Positions 34,401 to 43,975 of a stretch of DNA of 64,000 bases are shown here, one piece after another (the stretch's first letter is position 1; every line of letters begins with the position of its first letter). The stretch comes from an uncultured Alistipes sp. (GTDB taxonomy: Bacteria > Bacteroidota > Bacteroidia > Bacteroidales > Rikenellaceae). The DNA lies in contig CALDPX010000059.1 in assembly GCA_937911745.1 (NCBI GenBank), positions 62,001 through 126,000 on the forward strand, written 5' to 3'. The translations under genes and the position numbers were made by a program. The notes under the pieces are model-generated. The model was not told where the DNA came from, ran no database searches, and saw only the letters and a list, made by a program, of their open reading frames with translations.

Positions 34401-35206
34401 TCGAGAGCCCTGTTGTGTATCTTCCCGTATTCCCCGGTACCAACTGTGACTACGATATGGCAAAGGCTTTTGCAAGAGAGGGAGCAAAGGTCACCTCTTC
34501 GGTGTTCTGCAATCTCTCGGCAGAGGATATCACCCGCTCAACAGAGCAGATGGCACGCCATATTGACGAGTGTCACATTTTGGCACTGAGCGGTGGCTTC
34601 TCGGCAGGCGACGAGCCAGATGGAAGCGGTAAGTTCATAGCCAATGTATTGCTTAATAAGAGTGTTAGAGAGGCTATTGAGCGTCTGCAACAGAGAGGCG
34701 GTCTGATACTTGGTATATGTAACGGCTTCCAGGCTTTGGTTAAGTCGGGTTTGTTGCCTTATGGTAAGATAGGCGACTTGACCACCGACTCGCCCACGCT
34801 CTTCCATAACGATGTAAACCGACATATTTCGCAGATTGTTAATACGAGGGTTGGCTCGGTGGCATCGCCTTGGTTGGAAGGCTTCGCCATTGGCGAGTTG
34901 CACTCGATTGCCGCTTCGCACGGTGAGGGTAAGTTTGTGGCAAACGAAGAGTTGGCAAAGGCTCTCTACGATGCAGGACAGATTGCCTTCCAATATGCCG
35001 ATGCCGAGGGTAATGCCACGATGCACTCGCCTGAGAACCCCAATGGCTCAACAATGGCAATAGAGGGTATCATCTCGCCTGATGGTAGAATTTTGGGTAA
35101 GATGGGACACTCGGAGCGTTACGAGGAGGGACTTATGAAGAACATTGCGGGCAATAAGGAGCAAAACCTCTTCCGCAATGCAGTAAGATACTTTCAGAAG
35201 AAATAA
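31499..35206 (+). CDS. purL: Phosphoribosylformylglycinamidine synthase PurL (large single-chain form)
   Basis: This 1235-residue protein has the full three-part layout of large PurL: N-terminal PurS-like domain (about 1-150), linker, two AIRS-like halves with FKNETHNHPTEIEPFGGAST and GGRTGRDGIGGATGSS, and a C-terminal class I glutaminase. The glutaminase looks intact: GTNCDYDMAKAF at its start, the nucleophile cysteine in LILGICNGFQ, and the histidine and glutamate in GKMGHSERYE (usually MPHPE). It converts FGAR to FGAM with glutamine and ATP. The full domain contrasts with the degenerate glutaminase parts of GuaA and the NadE-like protein in this window. Confidence 0.96.
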   Translation: MNTYRIFVEKRESFRVEAESLRRELNSNLGLSIGSLRLLCVYDLFGFSRELLEESKYRVFGEKATDTVSEEVEIGNLPHLAIECLPGQFDQRAASAEECIGLLAPEAKVEIRSAKLLIFDKSVGEEELAKIARYTINSVESRQKDLSVLAPSERATAKPVEMLEGFLDITVEDASHYCKERGLAMNGDDLMEVVGYFKREGRVPSETELRILDTYWSDHCRHTTFTTELTDVEVDESFASDDIAEAVEMWKSIRKRLGRENKSLCLMDLATIGARYLKKQGLLDDLEQSEENNACSIYVDVDVDDRVERWLLMFKNETHNHPTEIEPFGGASTCLGGAIRDPLSGRSYVYQAMRVTGAGDIYLPVEQTMKGKLPQRVISLRAAAGYSSYGNQIGLATTHVREIYHPDYVAKRLEIGAVVGAVRAENVRRESPKAGDIILMFGGRTGRDGIGGATGSSKEHNTSSIEECGSEVQKGNAPEERKIARLFRRPEVTRLIKKSNDFGAGGVSVAIGELADGLDIYLDRVTTKYSGLNATELAISESQERMSVVVEPKDREEFERYCHEENIEVTHVADVTDSGRMRMFYKGEVVADLSREFIDSAGAKHYAKAKIGTIEERNPFEREVEGDTLREKFCNILSDTNVTSQKGLIEMFDSSIGRSTVLMPFGGKTQTTETQVSVQRLPVGNHTTHTASLMAYGFNPYLSKWSPYHGAAYAVVDAVAKAVAAGVEYDNMRFSYQEYFEKMTSPEAWGKPLAALLGALRMQVSLGLPSIGGKDSMSGTFDKINVPPTLVAFGVATVDSRVVISPEFKSAGNYIYIARHTPLTNYMPDTVNLIDIYEIVRHKIFAGAVTSAWAVGFGGVAEALAKMSFGNEIGAEVNVAEKDLYGWNYGSIVVECSRPLDHPHFELLGRTISEPVLRVNGESMTIEELREANRLKFTEVYPDRSGLEGAVENATSGNNATHYVGEAVESPVVYLPVFPGTNCDYDMAKAFAREGAKVTSSVFCNLSAEDITRSTEQMARHIDECHILALSGGFSAGDEPDGSGKFIANVLLNKSVREAIERLQQRGGLILGICNGFQALVKSGLLPYGKIGDLTTDSPTLFHNDVNRHISQIVNTRVGSVASPWLEGFAIGELHSIAASHGEGKFVANEELAKALYDAGQIAFQYADAEGNATMHSPENPNGSTMAIEGIISPDGRILGKMGHSERYEEGLMKNIAGNKEQNLFRNAVRYFQKK

Positions 35207-35234
35207 TAAGTTAAACACATAAATATATCATAGA

Positions 35235-35948
35235 ATGAAACAGTTAGATATGCTCTACGAGGGCAAAGCAAAACAGGTTTATGCAACAGACGAACAGGAT
35301 AAAGTAATTATCCACTATAAGGACGCTGCAACTGCTTTCAATAATATCAAAAAGGCAACCATTGAGAATAAAGGCATTTTGAACAACCGAATTTCGACAG
35401 TTGTTTTTCATCGCTTGAAAGCAGCAGGTATTCCTACTCACTACATTGAGACTCTCAACGAGCGTGACCAATTGTGCCTTAGGGTATCTATTGTACCTTT
35501 GGAGGTAATCGTAAGAAATGTGATTGCAGGTTCGATGGCAAAACGCCTCGGCATTGAGGAGGGTACAACAGCTCCCAATACCATCTACGAGATTTGCTAC
35601 AAGGACGACTCTCTTGGCGATCCACTGATTAATGATCACCATGCTGTGGCATTGGGTGCGGCTACATACGAGGAACTTGCTGAGATATATGCCCTTACTG
35701 AGCGCATTAATAAGGAACTTATTGCTATGTTCTCGGAGGTTAATATCCGCCTTGTGGATTTCAAGATTGAGTTTGGTAAGACCGCCGATGGTAAAATTGT
35801 GTTGGCAGACGAGATTAGCCCCGATACATGCCGCCTTTGGGACGCTACTACGGGTGAGAAACTCGATAAAGACCGTTTTCGCAGAGATATGGGTAAGGTT
35901 ATCGAGGCATACGAGGAGATTGATGCTCGCTTGGGTGCTGTAAAATAA
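35235..35948 (+). CDS. purC: Phosphoribosylaminoimidazole-succinocarboxamide synthase PurC
   Basis: This 237-residue protein has the SAICAR synthase motifs [23 protein letters not shown] (written here as [16 protein letters not shown]), LIDFKIEFG-like [11 protein letters not shown] and the segment [14 protein letters not shown]. It condenses CAIR with aspartate. Length is typical of the short bacterial form. It lies 28 bases after purL and 40 before purF. Confidence 0.96.
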   Translation: MKQLDMLYEGKAKQVYATDEQDKVIIHYKDAATAFNNIKKATIENKGILNNRISTVVFHRLKAAGIPTHYIETLNERDQLCLRVSIVPLEVIVRNVIAGSMAKRLGIEEGTTAPNTIYEICYKDDSLGDPLINDHHAVALGAATYEELAEIYALTERINKELIAMFSEVNIRLVDFKIEFGKTADGKIVLADEISPDTCRLWDATTGEKLDKDRFRRDMGKVIEAYEEIDARLGAVK

Positions 35949-35988
35949 ACCATACATTCAATACAACATTTTAAGCAACAATACAACA

Positions 35989-37407
35989 ATGAGCAAATTG
36001 CACGAAGAGTGTGGTGTATTTGGCATTTATGGTTCTGACGAGGCAGCCAACATCTGCTACTATGGTTTGCATTCGTTGCAACACCGTGGTCAGGAGGGTG
36101 CTGGTATAGTGAGCGCCAAGGATGGAGTACTCCACTACATTAAAGGTGCCGGACTTGTTAATGGCGTCTTCAACGAGAGTAATCTCTCTTCGCTCGAAGG
36201 CAACATTGCCGTTGGTCAGGTGCTCTATACAAATGCGGGAGATGGAGGTGTGGCGGAAAACGTTCAACCCATTGTGTTCCACCACCGCACAGGCGACTTT
36301 GCCATTTCGTACAATGGTAAATTGGTAAATGCCGATAGGTTGCGCAAATTTTTGGAGGATAAGGGTAGCCTCTTTTTGACCTCTTCGGATTGTGAACTCA
36401 TCGCCAACCTTATCAAAAAAGATGCTGCACAAGCCCACGTCGATAGGATTCACTCCATTATGGAGGCTCTGAATATGGTTGAAGGAGCATTTGCTTTCCT
36501 AATCATGACAGGCAAACGCATCTATGCGTGCAGGGATAAACATGGTCTTAAACCTCTCTCGCTTGGTAAGTTGAAGGATGGTAGTTGGGTTGTGTCGAGT
36601 GAGACTTGCGCTTTTGAGGTGATAGGTGCGGAGTTTGTGAGGGATGTTGAGCCCGGCGAGATACTCTCTATTGACCACCACGGCATTCGTAGCAACCACT
36701 TTTCGAGTTACAAACACCATAACATGTGCTCTATGGAGTACATATACTTTGCCCGTCCCGACAGCGATATAGACGGCTGCAATGTGCACACATTCCGCAA
36801 GGAGAGTGGTAAACTCCTCTATAAGGAGTCGCCCGTTGAGGCAGATATTGTTATCGGTGTTCCCGATTCGAGCCTTAGTGCAGCCATTGGCTATGCCGAG
36901 GCGAGCGGTATCCCCTATGAGATGGGATTGGTTAAGAGTAAATATGTTGCTCGTACCTTCATCCAGCCCTCGCAGAGTATGAGGGAGAAGGGTGTGAGAA
37001 TGAAACTCTCGGCAGTAAGGAGTATTGTGGGAGGCAAGAGGGTTGTTATGGTAGACGATTCGATTGTCAGGGGCACGACCTCAAAGAGGATTGTACGACT
37101 GCTGAAAGAAGCTGGAGCCAAGGAAGTGCATGTTAGGATTGCCTCGCCTGCAATGAAACACCCTTGCTACTATGGTGTTGATACTTCCACGTATGAGGAG
37201 CTCATCTCGGCGCAGAAGAGCGTGGAGGAGGTAAAAGAGTATATCGGTGCCGATTCGTTGGCATTTCTCTCAACCGAGTCGCTTATGCTCTCGGGTAACA
37301 GGTGCGAGATGTGTATGGCTTGCTTCGATGGCAAATACCCAACAGACCTCTACCTTACGGACGAGGATGCAACACTCTACAAACGATACAAAATTAAAGC
37401 GAAATAA
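35989..37407 (+). CDS. purF: Amidophosphoribosyltransferase PurF (Fe-S, propeptide form)
   Basis: This 472-residue protein starts [15 protein letters not shown], so removal of seven residues would expose C8 as the N-terminal nucleophile of the Ntn glutaminase. The PRPP motif is [14 protein letters not shown]. Cysteines in [25 protein letters not shown] and [16 protein letters not shown] match the four that bind the [4Fe-4S] cluster in the Bacillus-type enzyme, a cluster linked to oxygen-sensitive turnover. It commits PRPP to purine synthesis. In contrast to GuaA here, its glutaminase appears complete. It is 8 bases from purM. Confidence 0.95.
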   Translation: MSKLHEECGVFGIYGSDEAANICYYGLHSLQHRGQEGAGIVSAKDGVLHYIKGAGLVNGVFNESNLSSLEGNIAVGQVLYTNAGDGGVAENVQPIVFHHRTGDFAISYNGKLVNADRLRKFLEDKGSLFLTSSDCELIANLIKKDAAQAHVDRIHSIMEALNMVEGAFAFLIMTGKRIYACRDKHGLKPLSLGKLKDGSWVVSSETCAFEVIGAEFVRDVEPGEILSIDHHGIRSNHFSSYKHHNMCSMEYIYFARPDSDIDGCNVHTFRKESGKLLYKESPVEADIVIGVPDSSLSAAIGYAEASGIPYEMGLVKSKYVARTFIQPSQSMREKGVRMKLSAVRSIVGGKRVVMVDDSIVRGTTSKRIVRLLKEAGAKEVHVRIASPAMKHPCYYGVDTSTYEELISAQKSVEEVKEYIGADSLAFLSTESLMLSGNRCEMCMACFDGKYPTDLYLTDEDATLYKRYKIKAK

Positions 37408-37415
37408 GTAATTCT

Positions 37416-38441
37416 ATGGCAAAAAGTTACGAGGCTTCGGGTGTAAATCTCGAAGCAGGCTACGAGGTTGTTAGCCGCATCAAAAAGCACGTTGCATCGA
37501 CCACCCGCAAGGGCTCAATGGGTAACATTGGCTCTTTTGGCGGAATGTTCGACTTGGACTCGCTCGGCTATGAACACCCCGTATTGGTTAGCGGTACGGA
37601 TGGCGTGGGTACTAAGTTGAAACTCGCCTTCGAGATGGACAAACACGATACCATCGGTATTGATGCCGTTGCAATGTGTGTTAATGATGTGTTGGCACAG
37701 GGAGCCGAACCACTCATCTTTCTTGACTATGTGGCAGTGGGCAAAAACCACCCCGCAACAGTGGAGGCTATCGTGTCGGGCGTGGCTGAGGGTTGCCGTC
37801 AGGCAGGTTGTGCACTCGTAGGCGGAGAGACTGCCGAGATGCCAGGTATGTATGCCGAGGGCGAGTATGATATTGCAGGCTTTACGGTAGGTGCTGTGGA
37901 AAAATCGAAACTCATCGACTGTTCGAAAGTGAAGGTGGGCGATGTTCTGGTTGGCGTGGCTTCGAGTGGTGTTCACTCCAACGGTTTTAGCCTTGTGAGG
38001 AAAATCGTCAGCGATAACAATCTTCAACTCAATGAGAAATATCCCCTCACGGGCGATAAGACGCTGGGCGAAATGCTGCTTACACCTACCAAAATATATG
38101 TTAAGCAGATACATAGAGTTCTTGCCGAAGTGGACGTTCACGGCATTGCTCATATTACGGGCGGAGGCTTTGATGAGAACATTCCCCGCATCCTCAAAGA
38201 TGGACAGGGCGTTGAGGTAACCGAAGGAAGTTGGGAGATACTCCCCGTTTTCCGCTTGCTCGAAGAGTACGGTGGCGTACCTCATAGGGAGATGTTCAAC
38301 ATCTTCAATATGGGTGTAGGCTTGGTGCTGGCAGTGAGTACCGAGGATGCAGAACGCGTAATGGAGATTATGAACGAGTGTGGCGAAAGGGCTACGATTA
38401 TCGGCAAAGTTGTTGAAGGAGAAGGCGTAAAACTCTTGTAG
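37416..38441 (+). CDS. purM: Phosphoribosylformylglycinamidine cyclo-ligase PurM
   Basis: This 341-residue AIR synthetase has [10 protein letters not shown] near the N-terminus, [30 protein letters not shown] and [15 protein letters not shown], all standard family motifs. It closes the imidazole ring to give AIR. The gene directly abuts purN, whose ATG follows the TAG stop without a gap. Confidence 0.96.
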   Translation: MAKSYEASGVNLEAGYEVVSRIKKHVASTTRKGSMGNIGSFGGMFDLDSLGYEHPVLVSGTDGVGTKLKLAFEMDKHDTIGIDAVAMCVNDVLAQGAEPLIFLDYVAVGKNHPATVEAIVSGVAEGCRQAGCALVGGETAEMPGMYAEGEYDIAGFTVGAVEKSKLIDCSKVKVGDVLVGVASSGVHSNGFSLVRKIVSDNNLQLNEKYPLTGDKTLGEMLLTPTKIYVKQIHRVLAEVDVHGIAHITGGGFDENIPRILKDGQGVEVTEGSWEILPVFRLLEEYGGVPHREMFNIFNMGVGLVLAVSTEDAERVMEIMNECGERATIIGKVVEGEGVKLL

Positions 38442-39005
38442 ATGAAACGATTGGCAGTTTTTGCGAGTGGTAGCGGCTCCAATTTCGAGGCTATTGCCGA
38501 GGGATGTAGGAGTGGCGCGATAGAGGGTGCTGAGGTGGTGCTCTGTGTCTGTGATAAGGCAGGAGCCTATGTGCTCGAAAGGGCCCATAAGTTCGGTGTA
38601 CCCACTTTGGTCTTTAACCCCAAGGAGTTCGACTCCAAGAGGGATTTCGAGCGTATGATTGCCGATAGACTCGATGCCGAGAGGGTAGATTTGGTCTGTT
38701 TGGCGGGCTATATGCGTATTGTGGGCGAGGAGTTGCTGTCACGATATGGCGGTAGAATTATCAACATCCACCCCGCACTGTTGCCGGCTTTCAAGGGTGC
38801 ACACGCCATTAGGGACGCTTTTGAATATGGCGTGAAGGTCTATGGTGTTACAATCCACGATGTGGACTCTTCGCTCGATGGCGGACGTATCATATCGCAA
38901 GTGGCTGTCCCTTATGAGGGAGATGATATTGAAGAGTTGGAGAGCCTTATCCACAAGGCAGAACACAAACTGTATGTAGAAACAATTAGTAAGATAATAG
39001 GATGA
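38442..39005 (+). CDS. purN: Phosphoribosylglycinamide formyltransferase PurN
   Basis: This 187-residue protein has the GARS-type N-terminal ASGSGSNFEAI, the catalytic segment INIHPALLPAFKG (Asn-His pair) and the aspartate in THDVDSSLDGG-like IHDVDSSLDGGRII. It uses 10-formyltetrahydrofolate to formylate GAR, linking to folD in the same operon. It overlaps purH by 4 bases. Confidence 0.95.
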   Translation: MKRLAVFASGSGSNFEAIAEGCRSGAIEGAEVVLCVCDKAGAYVLERAHKFGVPTLVFNPKEFDSKRDFERMIADRLDAERVDLVCLAGYMRIVGEELLSRYGGRIINIHPALLPAFKGAHAIRDAFEYGVKVYGVTIHDVDSSLDGGRIISQVAVPYEGDDIEELESLIHKAEHKLYVETISKIIG

Positions 39006-40540
39006 AAAAGAGATCGTTAGTTAGCGTTAGCGATAAGAGAGGTGTTGTGGAGTTTGCCACAGCCCTTGCGGAGTTGGGATGGGAGATTATCTCCACAAGC
39101 GGCACTATGAAAACCCTCCGCGAGAGTGGTTTGAAAGTTACCAACATCAGCGATGTTACGGGCTTCCCTGAGATTTGCGAGGGAAGAGTAAAGACCTTAC
39201 ACCCCAAGGTGCATGGCGGTTTGCTGGCTCGCAGAGACAAGGAGGAACATATGGCAGCACTTGCCGAGAATGGTATCGAAACCATTGATATGGTCTGCGT
39301 AAACCTCTATCCCTTCGAGGCAACTATTGCTAAGGAGGGTGTAACGATGGAGGAGGCTGTGGAGAATATCGACATCGGCGGTCCTTCGATGTTGCGCTCG
39401 GCTGCCAAGAACTTTGCTTCGGTGAGCGTTGTGTGCGACCCCGATGATTACGCTATGGTGCTCGAAGAGATACGCCAGAGCGGTAATACCAAGCCCGAAA
39501 CGCGCCTTATGCTCTCGGCTAAGGCTTATACTCATACGGCTCTCTACGATAGCCACATCGCAACCTATATGCGCAGGGCAGCAGGTCTGAACGAAAAACT
39601 CTTCCTCTCGTTCGACAAGGTTCAAGGCTTGCGCTATGGCGAGAATCCTCATCAGCAGGCTGCCTTCTACCGCGCGGACGAGGAGGTTGCCTACTCGGTG
39701 GCTTATGCCAAACAGTTGGGTGGTAAGGAACTCTCCTATAATAATATACAAGACGCCAATGCCGCATTGCAGATTGTGAGGGAGTTTACCGAAGAACCTT
39801 TTGCGGTTGGTCTGAAACATATGAATCCCTGCGGTGCAGGCGTTGGCAAGACCATCGAGGAGGCTTGGCAGAGGGCTTACGAGGCAGATAAGGTTAGTAT
39901 CTATGGTGGTATAGTGGCTATAAACAGACCTCTCACGAAGGCAGTTGCCGAGATGATGAAACCCATCTTCTTGGAGATTGTTATGGCTCCATCGTTCGAG
40001 CCCGAAGCATTGGAGGTATTCGCCTCAAAGAAGAACCTCAGGCTCTTGGAGGTTAAGATGGACGGCACGAAACAGCCCCAAAGGCAGTATGTTGGTGTTA
40101 CGGGCGGCTTGCTGGTGCAGGACGCTGATGTGGAGTGCAAGACCATCTCGGAGGATATGTGCGTAACGGAACGTAAACCCTCGGCAGAGGAGTTGCAGGA
40201 TATGAACTTCGGCTGGAAGATAGTAAAACACGTCAAGAGTAATGCTATCGTGGTTGTTAAGGACGGTATGACACTCGGTGTGGGCGCAGGGCAGATGAAT
40301 AGGGTAGGCTCGGCAGAGATAGCTCTTAATGAGGCTAAGGCTGCGGGTGCTACGGAGGGCTTGGTGCTCGCTTCTGACGGCTTTTTGCCCTTTGACGATA
40401 CGGTGGAACTCGCCTCGAAGTATGGTGTGAAGGCTATTGTACAGCCCGGTGGCTCCATTCGAGATGAGGATGCAATCCGCAAAGCAAACGAGAAAGGCAT
40501 TGCAATGCTCTTTACGGGTATGCGCCACTTTAAGCACTAA
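39002..40540 (+). CDS. purH: Bifunctional AICAR transformylase/IMP cyclohydrolase PurH
   Basis: This 512-residue protein has the N-terminal MGS-like IMP cyclohydrolase domain (RSLVSVSDKRGVVEFA, ISTSGTMKTLRESG, EICEGRVKTLHPKVHGG) and the C-terminal AICAR transformylase domain (LRYGENPHQQAAFY, LKHMNPCGAG, FLPFDDTVE). It makes IMP in the last two steps of the pathway and uses 10-formyl-THF. Length and motifs are ordinary. Confidence 0.97.
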   Translation: MKKRSLVSVSDKRGVVEFATALAELGWEIISTSGTMKTLRESGLKVTNISDVTGFPEICEGRVKTLHPKVHGGLLARRDKEEHMAALAENGIETIDMVCVNLYPFEATIAKEGVTMEEAVENIDIGGPSMLRSAAKNFASVSVVCDPDDYAMVLEEIRQSGNTKPETRLMLSAKAYTHTALYDSHIATYMRRAAGLNEKLFLSFDKVQGLRYGENPHQQAAFYRADEEVAYSVAYAKQLGGKELSYNNIQDANAALQIVREFTEEPFAVGLKHMNPCGAGVGKTIEEAWQRAYEADKVSIYGGIVAINRPLTKAVAEMMKPIFLEIVMAPSFEPEALEVFASKKNLRLLEVKMDGTKQPQRQYVGVTGGLLVQDADVECKTISEDMCVTERKPSAEELQDMNFGWKIVKHVKSNAIVVVKDGMTLGVGAGQMNRVGSAEIALNEAKAAGATEGLVLASDGFLPFDDTVELASKYGVKAIVQPGGSIRDEDAIRKANEKGIAMLFTGMRHFKH

Positions 40541-40550
40541 AATGTTGAGT

Positions 40551-41804
40551 ATGAAGAGTAAAAAAGTATTGGTTGTGGGCAGCGGTGGCAGGTGCCACGC
40601 CATTGTGGACTCCCTTTCGCGCTCGCCACAAGTAGATAAGATATACTGCGCACCCGGTAATGCAGGTATTGCCCAGCAAGCAGAGTGCGTGAAGATTGGC
40701 GTGGAGGATGTGGAGGCTCTCTTGCAGTTTGCCGAGAAGAATGGTATAGACCTTACGGTTGTAGGTCCCGAGGCATCGCTGGCTGTCGGAATTGTCGATA
40801 GATTTACCGAGAAGGGACTGAGAATTTTTGGTCCCACAAGGGCGGCAGCGCAGATTGAGAGTAGTAAGGAGTTTGCCAAACGCCTAATGGCAAAATACCA
40901 TATTCCTACGGCTGCCTATGAGGCTTTCGATGATTTCGAGAGTGCTTGGGCGTATGTTAAGGCTCGCCCTCTGCCCGCAGTTATCAAATATGATGGTTTG
41001 GCAGCAGGTAAAGGTGTGGTTGTTGCCGAGAGTTACGAGGATGCTGAGAACGCCCTTAGGGATATGCTTCTCGATGAGAGTTTTGGCAAGGGAAGAGTGG
41101 TGGTAGAGGACTTCCTCGCAGGTCCTGAGTTCTCGTTTATGTGCGTGGTGTCGGGCGAGAAGGTCTATCCGCTGGCTATGGCACAAGACCACAAACGTGC
41201 CTATGAGGGCGACAAAGGTCCTAATACGGGTGGTATGGGCGCATATAGCCCCGTTCCTTTCGTCACTCCCGAGGTGGAGGAGTTTGCCTTGGAGAGGATT
41301 ATACGACCTACGGCAAAGGCAATGGTTGCCGAGGGCGTACCCTTCGTGGGAGTGCTCTATGGCGGACTTATTCTCACCGCCGAGGGTCCTAAGGTTATTG
41401 AGTTTAATGCTCGTTTTGGCGACCCCGAAACAGAGGTGGTTCTCCCTCGACTTAGGAGCGATATCTATGAACTCTTTGATGCGGCTATTGACGGCAGGGA
41501 GTGCGTTACCGAGTGGAGCGATGAGGCTCTCTTGGGCATTGTTCTCGCCTCTGATGGCTATCCCGCAGGCTACAAGAAAGGTGTTAGGCTGGAAGGCTTG
41601 GAGAGTGTCGAAGGCACCATCTACCATATGGGTACAGCCAAAAAAGAGGGTACAGTAGTGACCTCGGGCGGTAGGGTGCTGATGGTCGTAGGGCGTGGCA
41701 AGACGCTTGGCGAGGCACGCGAAAAAGCCCTTTCGGACATTGCCAAAATAGGCAGCGAAGGACTCTTTTATAGGAGAGATATTGGACATAAAGTATTGGA
41801 TTAG
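40551..41804 (+). CDS. purD: Phosphoribosylamine-glycine ligase PurD
   Basis: The start at 40551 (MKSKKVLVVGSGGR) matches the family's usual beginning; ATG 40542 adds three residues and cannot be ruled out. The 417-residue ATP-grasp enzyme shows YCAPGNAGIA, the biotin-carboxylase-like fold with KYDGLAAGKGVVV, GPNTGGMGAYSPVP and EFNARFGDPETEVVL. The glycine-rich loop reads GSGGRCHAI where most family members have GGREHAL, an unusual Glu-to-Cys change. It makes GAR. It lies 10 bases after purH. Confidence 0.95.
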   Translation: MKSKKVLVVGSGGRCHAIVDSLSRSPQVDKIYCAPGNAGIAQQAECVKIGVEDVEALLQFAEKNGIDLTVVGPEASLAVGIVDRFTEKGLRIFGPTRAAAQIESSKEFAKRLMAKYHIPTAAYEAFDDFESAWAYVKARPLPAVIKYDGLAAGKGVVVAESYEDAENALRDMLLDESFGKGRVVVEDFLAGPEFSFMCVVSGEKVYPLAMAQDHKRAYEGDKGPNTGGMGAYSPVPFVTPEVEEFALERIIRPTAKAMVAEGVPFVGVLYGGLILTAEGPKVIEFNARFGDPETEVVLPRLRSDIYELFDAAIDGRECVTEWSDEALLGIVLASDGYPAGYKKGVRLEGLESVEGTIYHMGTAKKEGTVVTSGGRVLMVVGRGKTLGEAREKALSDIAKIGSEGLFYRRDIGHKVLD

Positions 41805-41822
41805 TAGATAAAACCCAATTAT

Positions 41823-42674
41823 ATGATTATCAGTGGCAAAGATTTGGCTGCCGAGATAAAGAGAGATATCGCGGCAGACGTTGTAAGGTATAAAGAACAG
41901 TATGGCAGGGAGCCACACTTGGTTGTAATTCTTGTGGGCGAAAATCCCGCAAGCGTGTCGTATGTAACAGGCAAGGCAAAGGACTCCGAAGAGGTAGGCT
42001 TTAAGAATACCACCATCCGCCGCCCCGAAACGGTCAGCGAGCAGGAGGTGTTGGAACTTATTGCCGAACTCAATGAGGATAAGACGGTAGATGGTATATT
42101 GGTACAACTTCCTTTGCCCAAGCATATTAGCGAGGATAAAGTGATTGCTGCTATCAGCAAAGAGAAGGATGTAGACGGCTTCCATCCTCTGAATGTTGCT
42201 GCTCTGTGGCAGAAACAAAAGTGTATCCTGCCCTGCACCCCCAAGGGCGTTATTAAACTCCTCGATAAGGCAGGTGTTGAGATTGAGGGTAAGAAAGCAG
42301 TGGTGCTCGGTAGGAGCAACATTGTAGGTCTACCCGTGTCGAAACTCCTTTTGGATAGGAACGCTACGGTTACGATGTGCCACAGCCGTACCAAGAATCT
42401 TGCTGAGGTTACACGCGAGGCAGATATTCTGGTTGTTGCTATTGGTCGCCCAAAATTCGTTACTGCCGATATGGTGGGCGAGGGTGCAGCCGTTATTGAT
42501 GTGGGTGTGAACCGCGACCCCGAGACGGGCAAACTTTGTGGTGATGTGGACTTTGCTGCCTGCGCCGAGAAGACTTCCGTAATCACTCCCGTACCCGGTG
42601 GCTGTGGTCCTATGACAAGGGCTTGTCTTATGGAGAATACTATCGAATGTTATCTTAATCAAGTTGCTAAATAG
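41823..42674 (+). CDS. folD: Methylenetetrahydrofolate dehydrogenase/cyclohydrolase FolD
   Basis: This 283-residue protein has the FolD motifs EVGFKNTTIR, DGILVQLPLPKHI (with the active-site region), KDVDGFHPLN, VLGRSNIVGLPVSKLL (NADP-binding) and ITPVPGGCGPMTRACLMENT. The catalytic lysine is in YVTGKAKDSEE. It makes 10-formyl-THF, the one-carbon donor for PurN and PurH, which explains its place inside the purine operon. It is 2 bases from purB. Confidence 0.96.
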   Translation: MIISGKDLAAEIKRDIAADVVRYKEQYGREPHLVVILVGENPASVSYVTGKAKDSEEVGFKNTTIRRPETVSEQEVLELIAELNEDKTVDGILVQLPLPKHISEDKVIAAISKEKDVDGFHPLNVAALWQKQKCILPCTPKGVIKLLDKAGVEIEGKKAVVLGRSNIVGLPVSKLLLDRNATVTMCHSRTKNLAEVTREADILVVAIGRPKFVTADMVGEGAAVIDVGVNRDPETGKLCGDVDFAACAEKTSVITPVPGGCGPMTRACLMENTIECYLNQVAK

Positions 42675-42676
42675 TT

Positions 42677-43975
42677 ATGATAGAGAGATATGGGCGCGAT
42701 GTGATGCGCCAAGTCTGGACCGAAGAGAATAAGTTTAACGCCTATTTGAAGGTGGAGATTTTGGCTGCCGAGGCGTGGCGAGAGTTGGGTGTGGTGCCTG
42801 CCGAGGATGTTGAGAAACTCTGGGCTAAGGCTTCGTTCAATATCGACCGCATCAAAGAGATTGAGTTGCAAACCCGCCACGATATTGTAGCCTTTACACG
42901 CACCGTTAGCGAGTCGCTTGGAGAGGAACGCAAATGGGTGCACTATGGTCTGACGAGTACGGATGTGGTGGATACTGCCAATGGTTACCTCTTCTTGCAG
43001 GCAAACCGCATAATTGAGGAGGATCTTGTGAAATATATGGAGGTTCTGAAAAAGCAGGCAAAAAGGTTCAAATACACTCCCTGCATAGGTCGTACTCACG
43101 GCATCCACGCCGACATTACCTCTTTTGGTCTGAAATGGGTACTTTGGTACGAGGAGATGAGGCGCAACTTGGAGCGTTTTAGGAGTGCTGCAAGAGGTGT
43201 AGAGGTGGGCAAGATAAGTGGTGCTGTGGGCAACTTTGCCAACATATCTCCTTTTGTGCAGGATTATGTGTGCGAGAAGTTGGGTATCGACTCGGCAAAT
43301 ATCTCCACTCAGGTTATCCAGCGCGATAGGCACGCATACTATATGGCTACGCTGGCAGTTATTGGCGCAAGTTTGGAGCAGATGGCACTCGAAATTCGCA
43401 ATCTCCAACGCACCGAGGTGCACGAGGTGGAGGAGGCTTTCGGCAAAGGTCAGAAGGGTTCGAGCGCTATGCCCCACAAACGTAACCCCATCAGTAGCGA
43501 GAATATCTGCGGTTGCGCAAGGGTGCTGAGGGGCTATATGGCTACCGCCTACGACAATGTGGCTCTGTGGCACGAGAGGGATATCTCGCACTCGGCAACC
43601 GAGCGTATCATTATGCCCGATGCAACAATCCTCCTGGACTATATGCTCAACCGTATGATGGGTATTTTGGATAACCTTGTGGTCTTCGAGGAGCAGATGA
43701 AGGCGAATATCTACCGCACTAACGGTGTGATTTTTGCCCAAAGGGTGATGAATGCTCTCATCGAAAAGGGCTTTGCAAGGGAGAAAGCATACGATACCGT
43801 ACAGCCTGTGGCTATGAGGGCTATGGCAGAGGGTGCATCCTATGAGGCACTCTTGAAGGAGGAACCTACGGTTATGGCAACCCTCAGCGAGGAGGAGTTG
43901 GAGTCGTGCTTTACTCTGGAATACTATATGAAAAATGTCGATTATATCTATAAACGCAATAAAATTGAGGAATAA
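42677..43975 (+). CDS. purB: Adenylosuccinate lyase PurB
   Basis: This 432-residue member of the fumarase/aspartase superfamily has GLTSTDVVDTANG, the histidine motif CIGRTHGIHADITSFG, and the flexible signature loop GQKGSSAMPHKRNPISSENI with the catalytic serine. It cleaves SAICAR and adenylosuccinate, so it acts both in IMP synthesis and AMP formation. Its stop is directly followed by the purA ATG. Confidence 0.96.
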   Translation: MIERYGRDVMRQVWTEENKFNAYLKVEILAAEAWRELGVVPAEDVEKLWAKASFNIDRIKEIELQTRHDIVAFTRTVSESLGEERKWVHYGLTSTDVVDTANGYLFLQANRIIEEDLVKYMEVLKKQAKRFKYTPCIGRTHGIHADITSFGLKWVLWYEEMRRNLERFRSAARGVEVGKISGAVGNFANISPFVQDYVCEKLGIDSANISTQVIQRDRHAYYMATLAVIGASLEQMALEIRNLQRTEVHEVEEAFGKGQKGSSAMPHKRNPISSENICGCARVLRGYMATAYDNVALWHERDISHSATERIIMPDATILLDYMLNRMMGILDNLVVFEEQMKANIYRTNGVIFAQRVMNALIEKGFAREKAYDTVQPVAMRAMAEGASYEALLKEEPTVMATLSEEELESCFTLEYYMKNVDYIYKRNKIEE

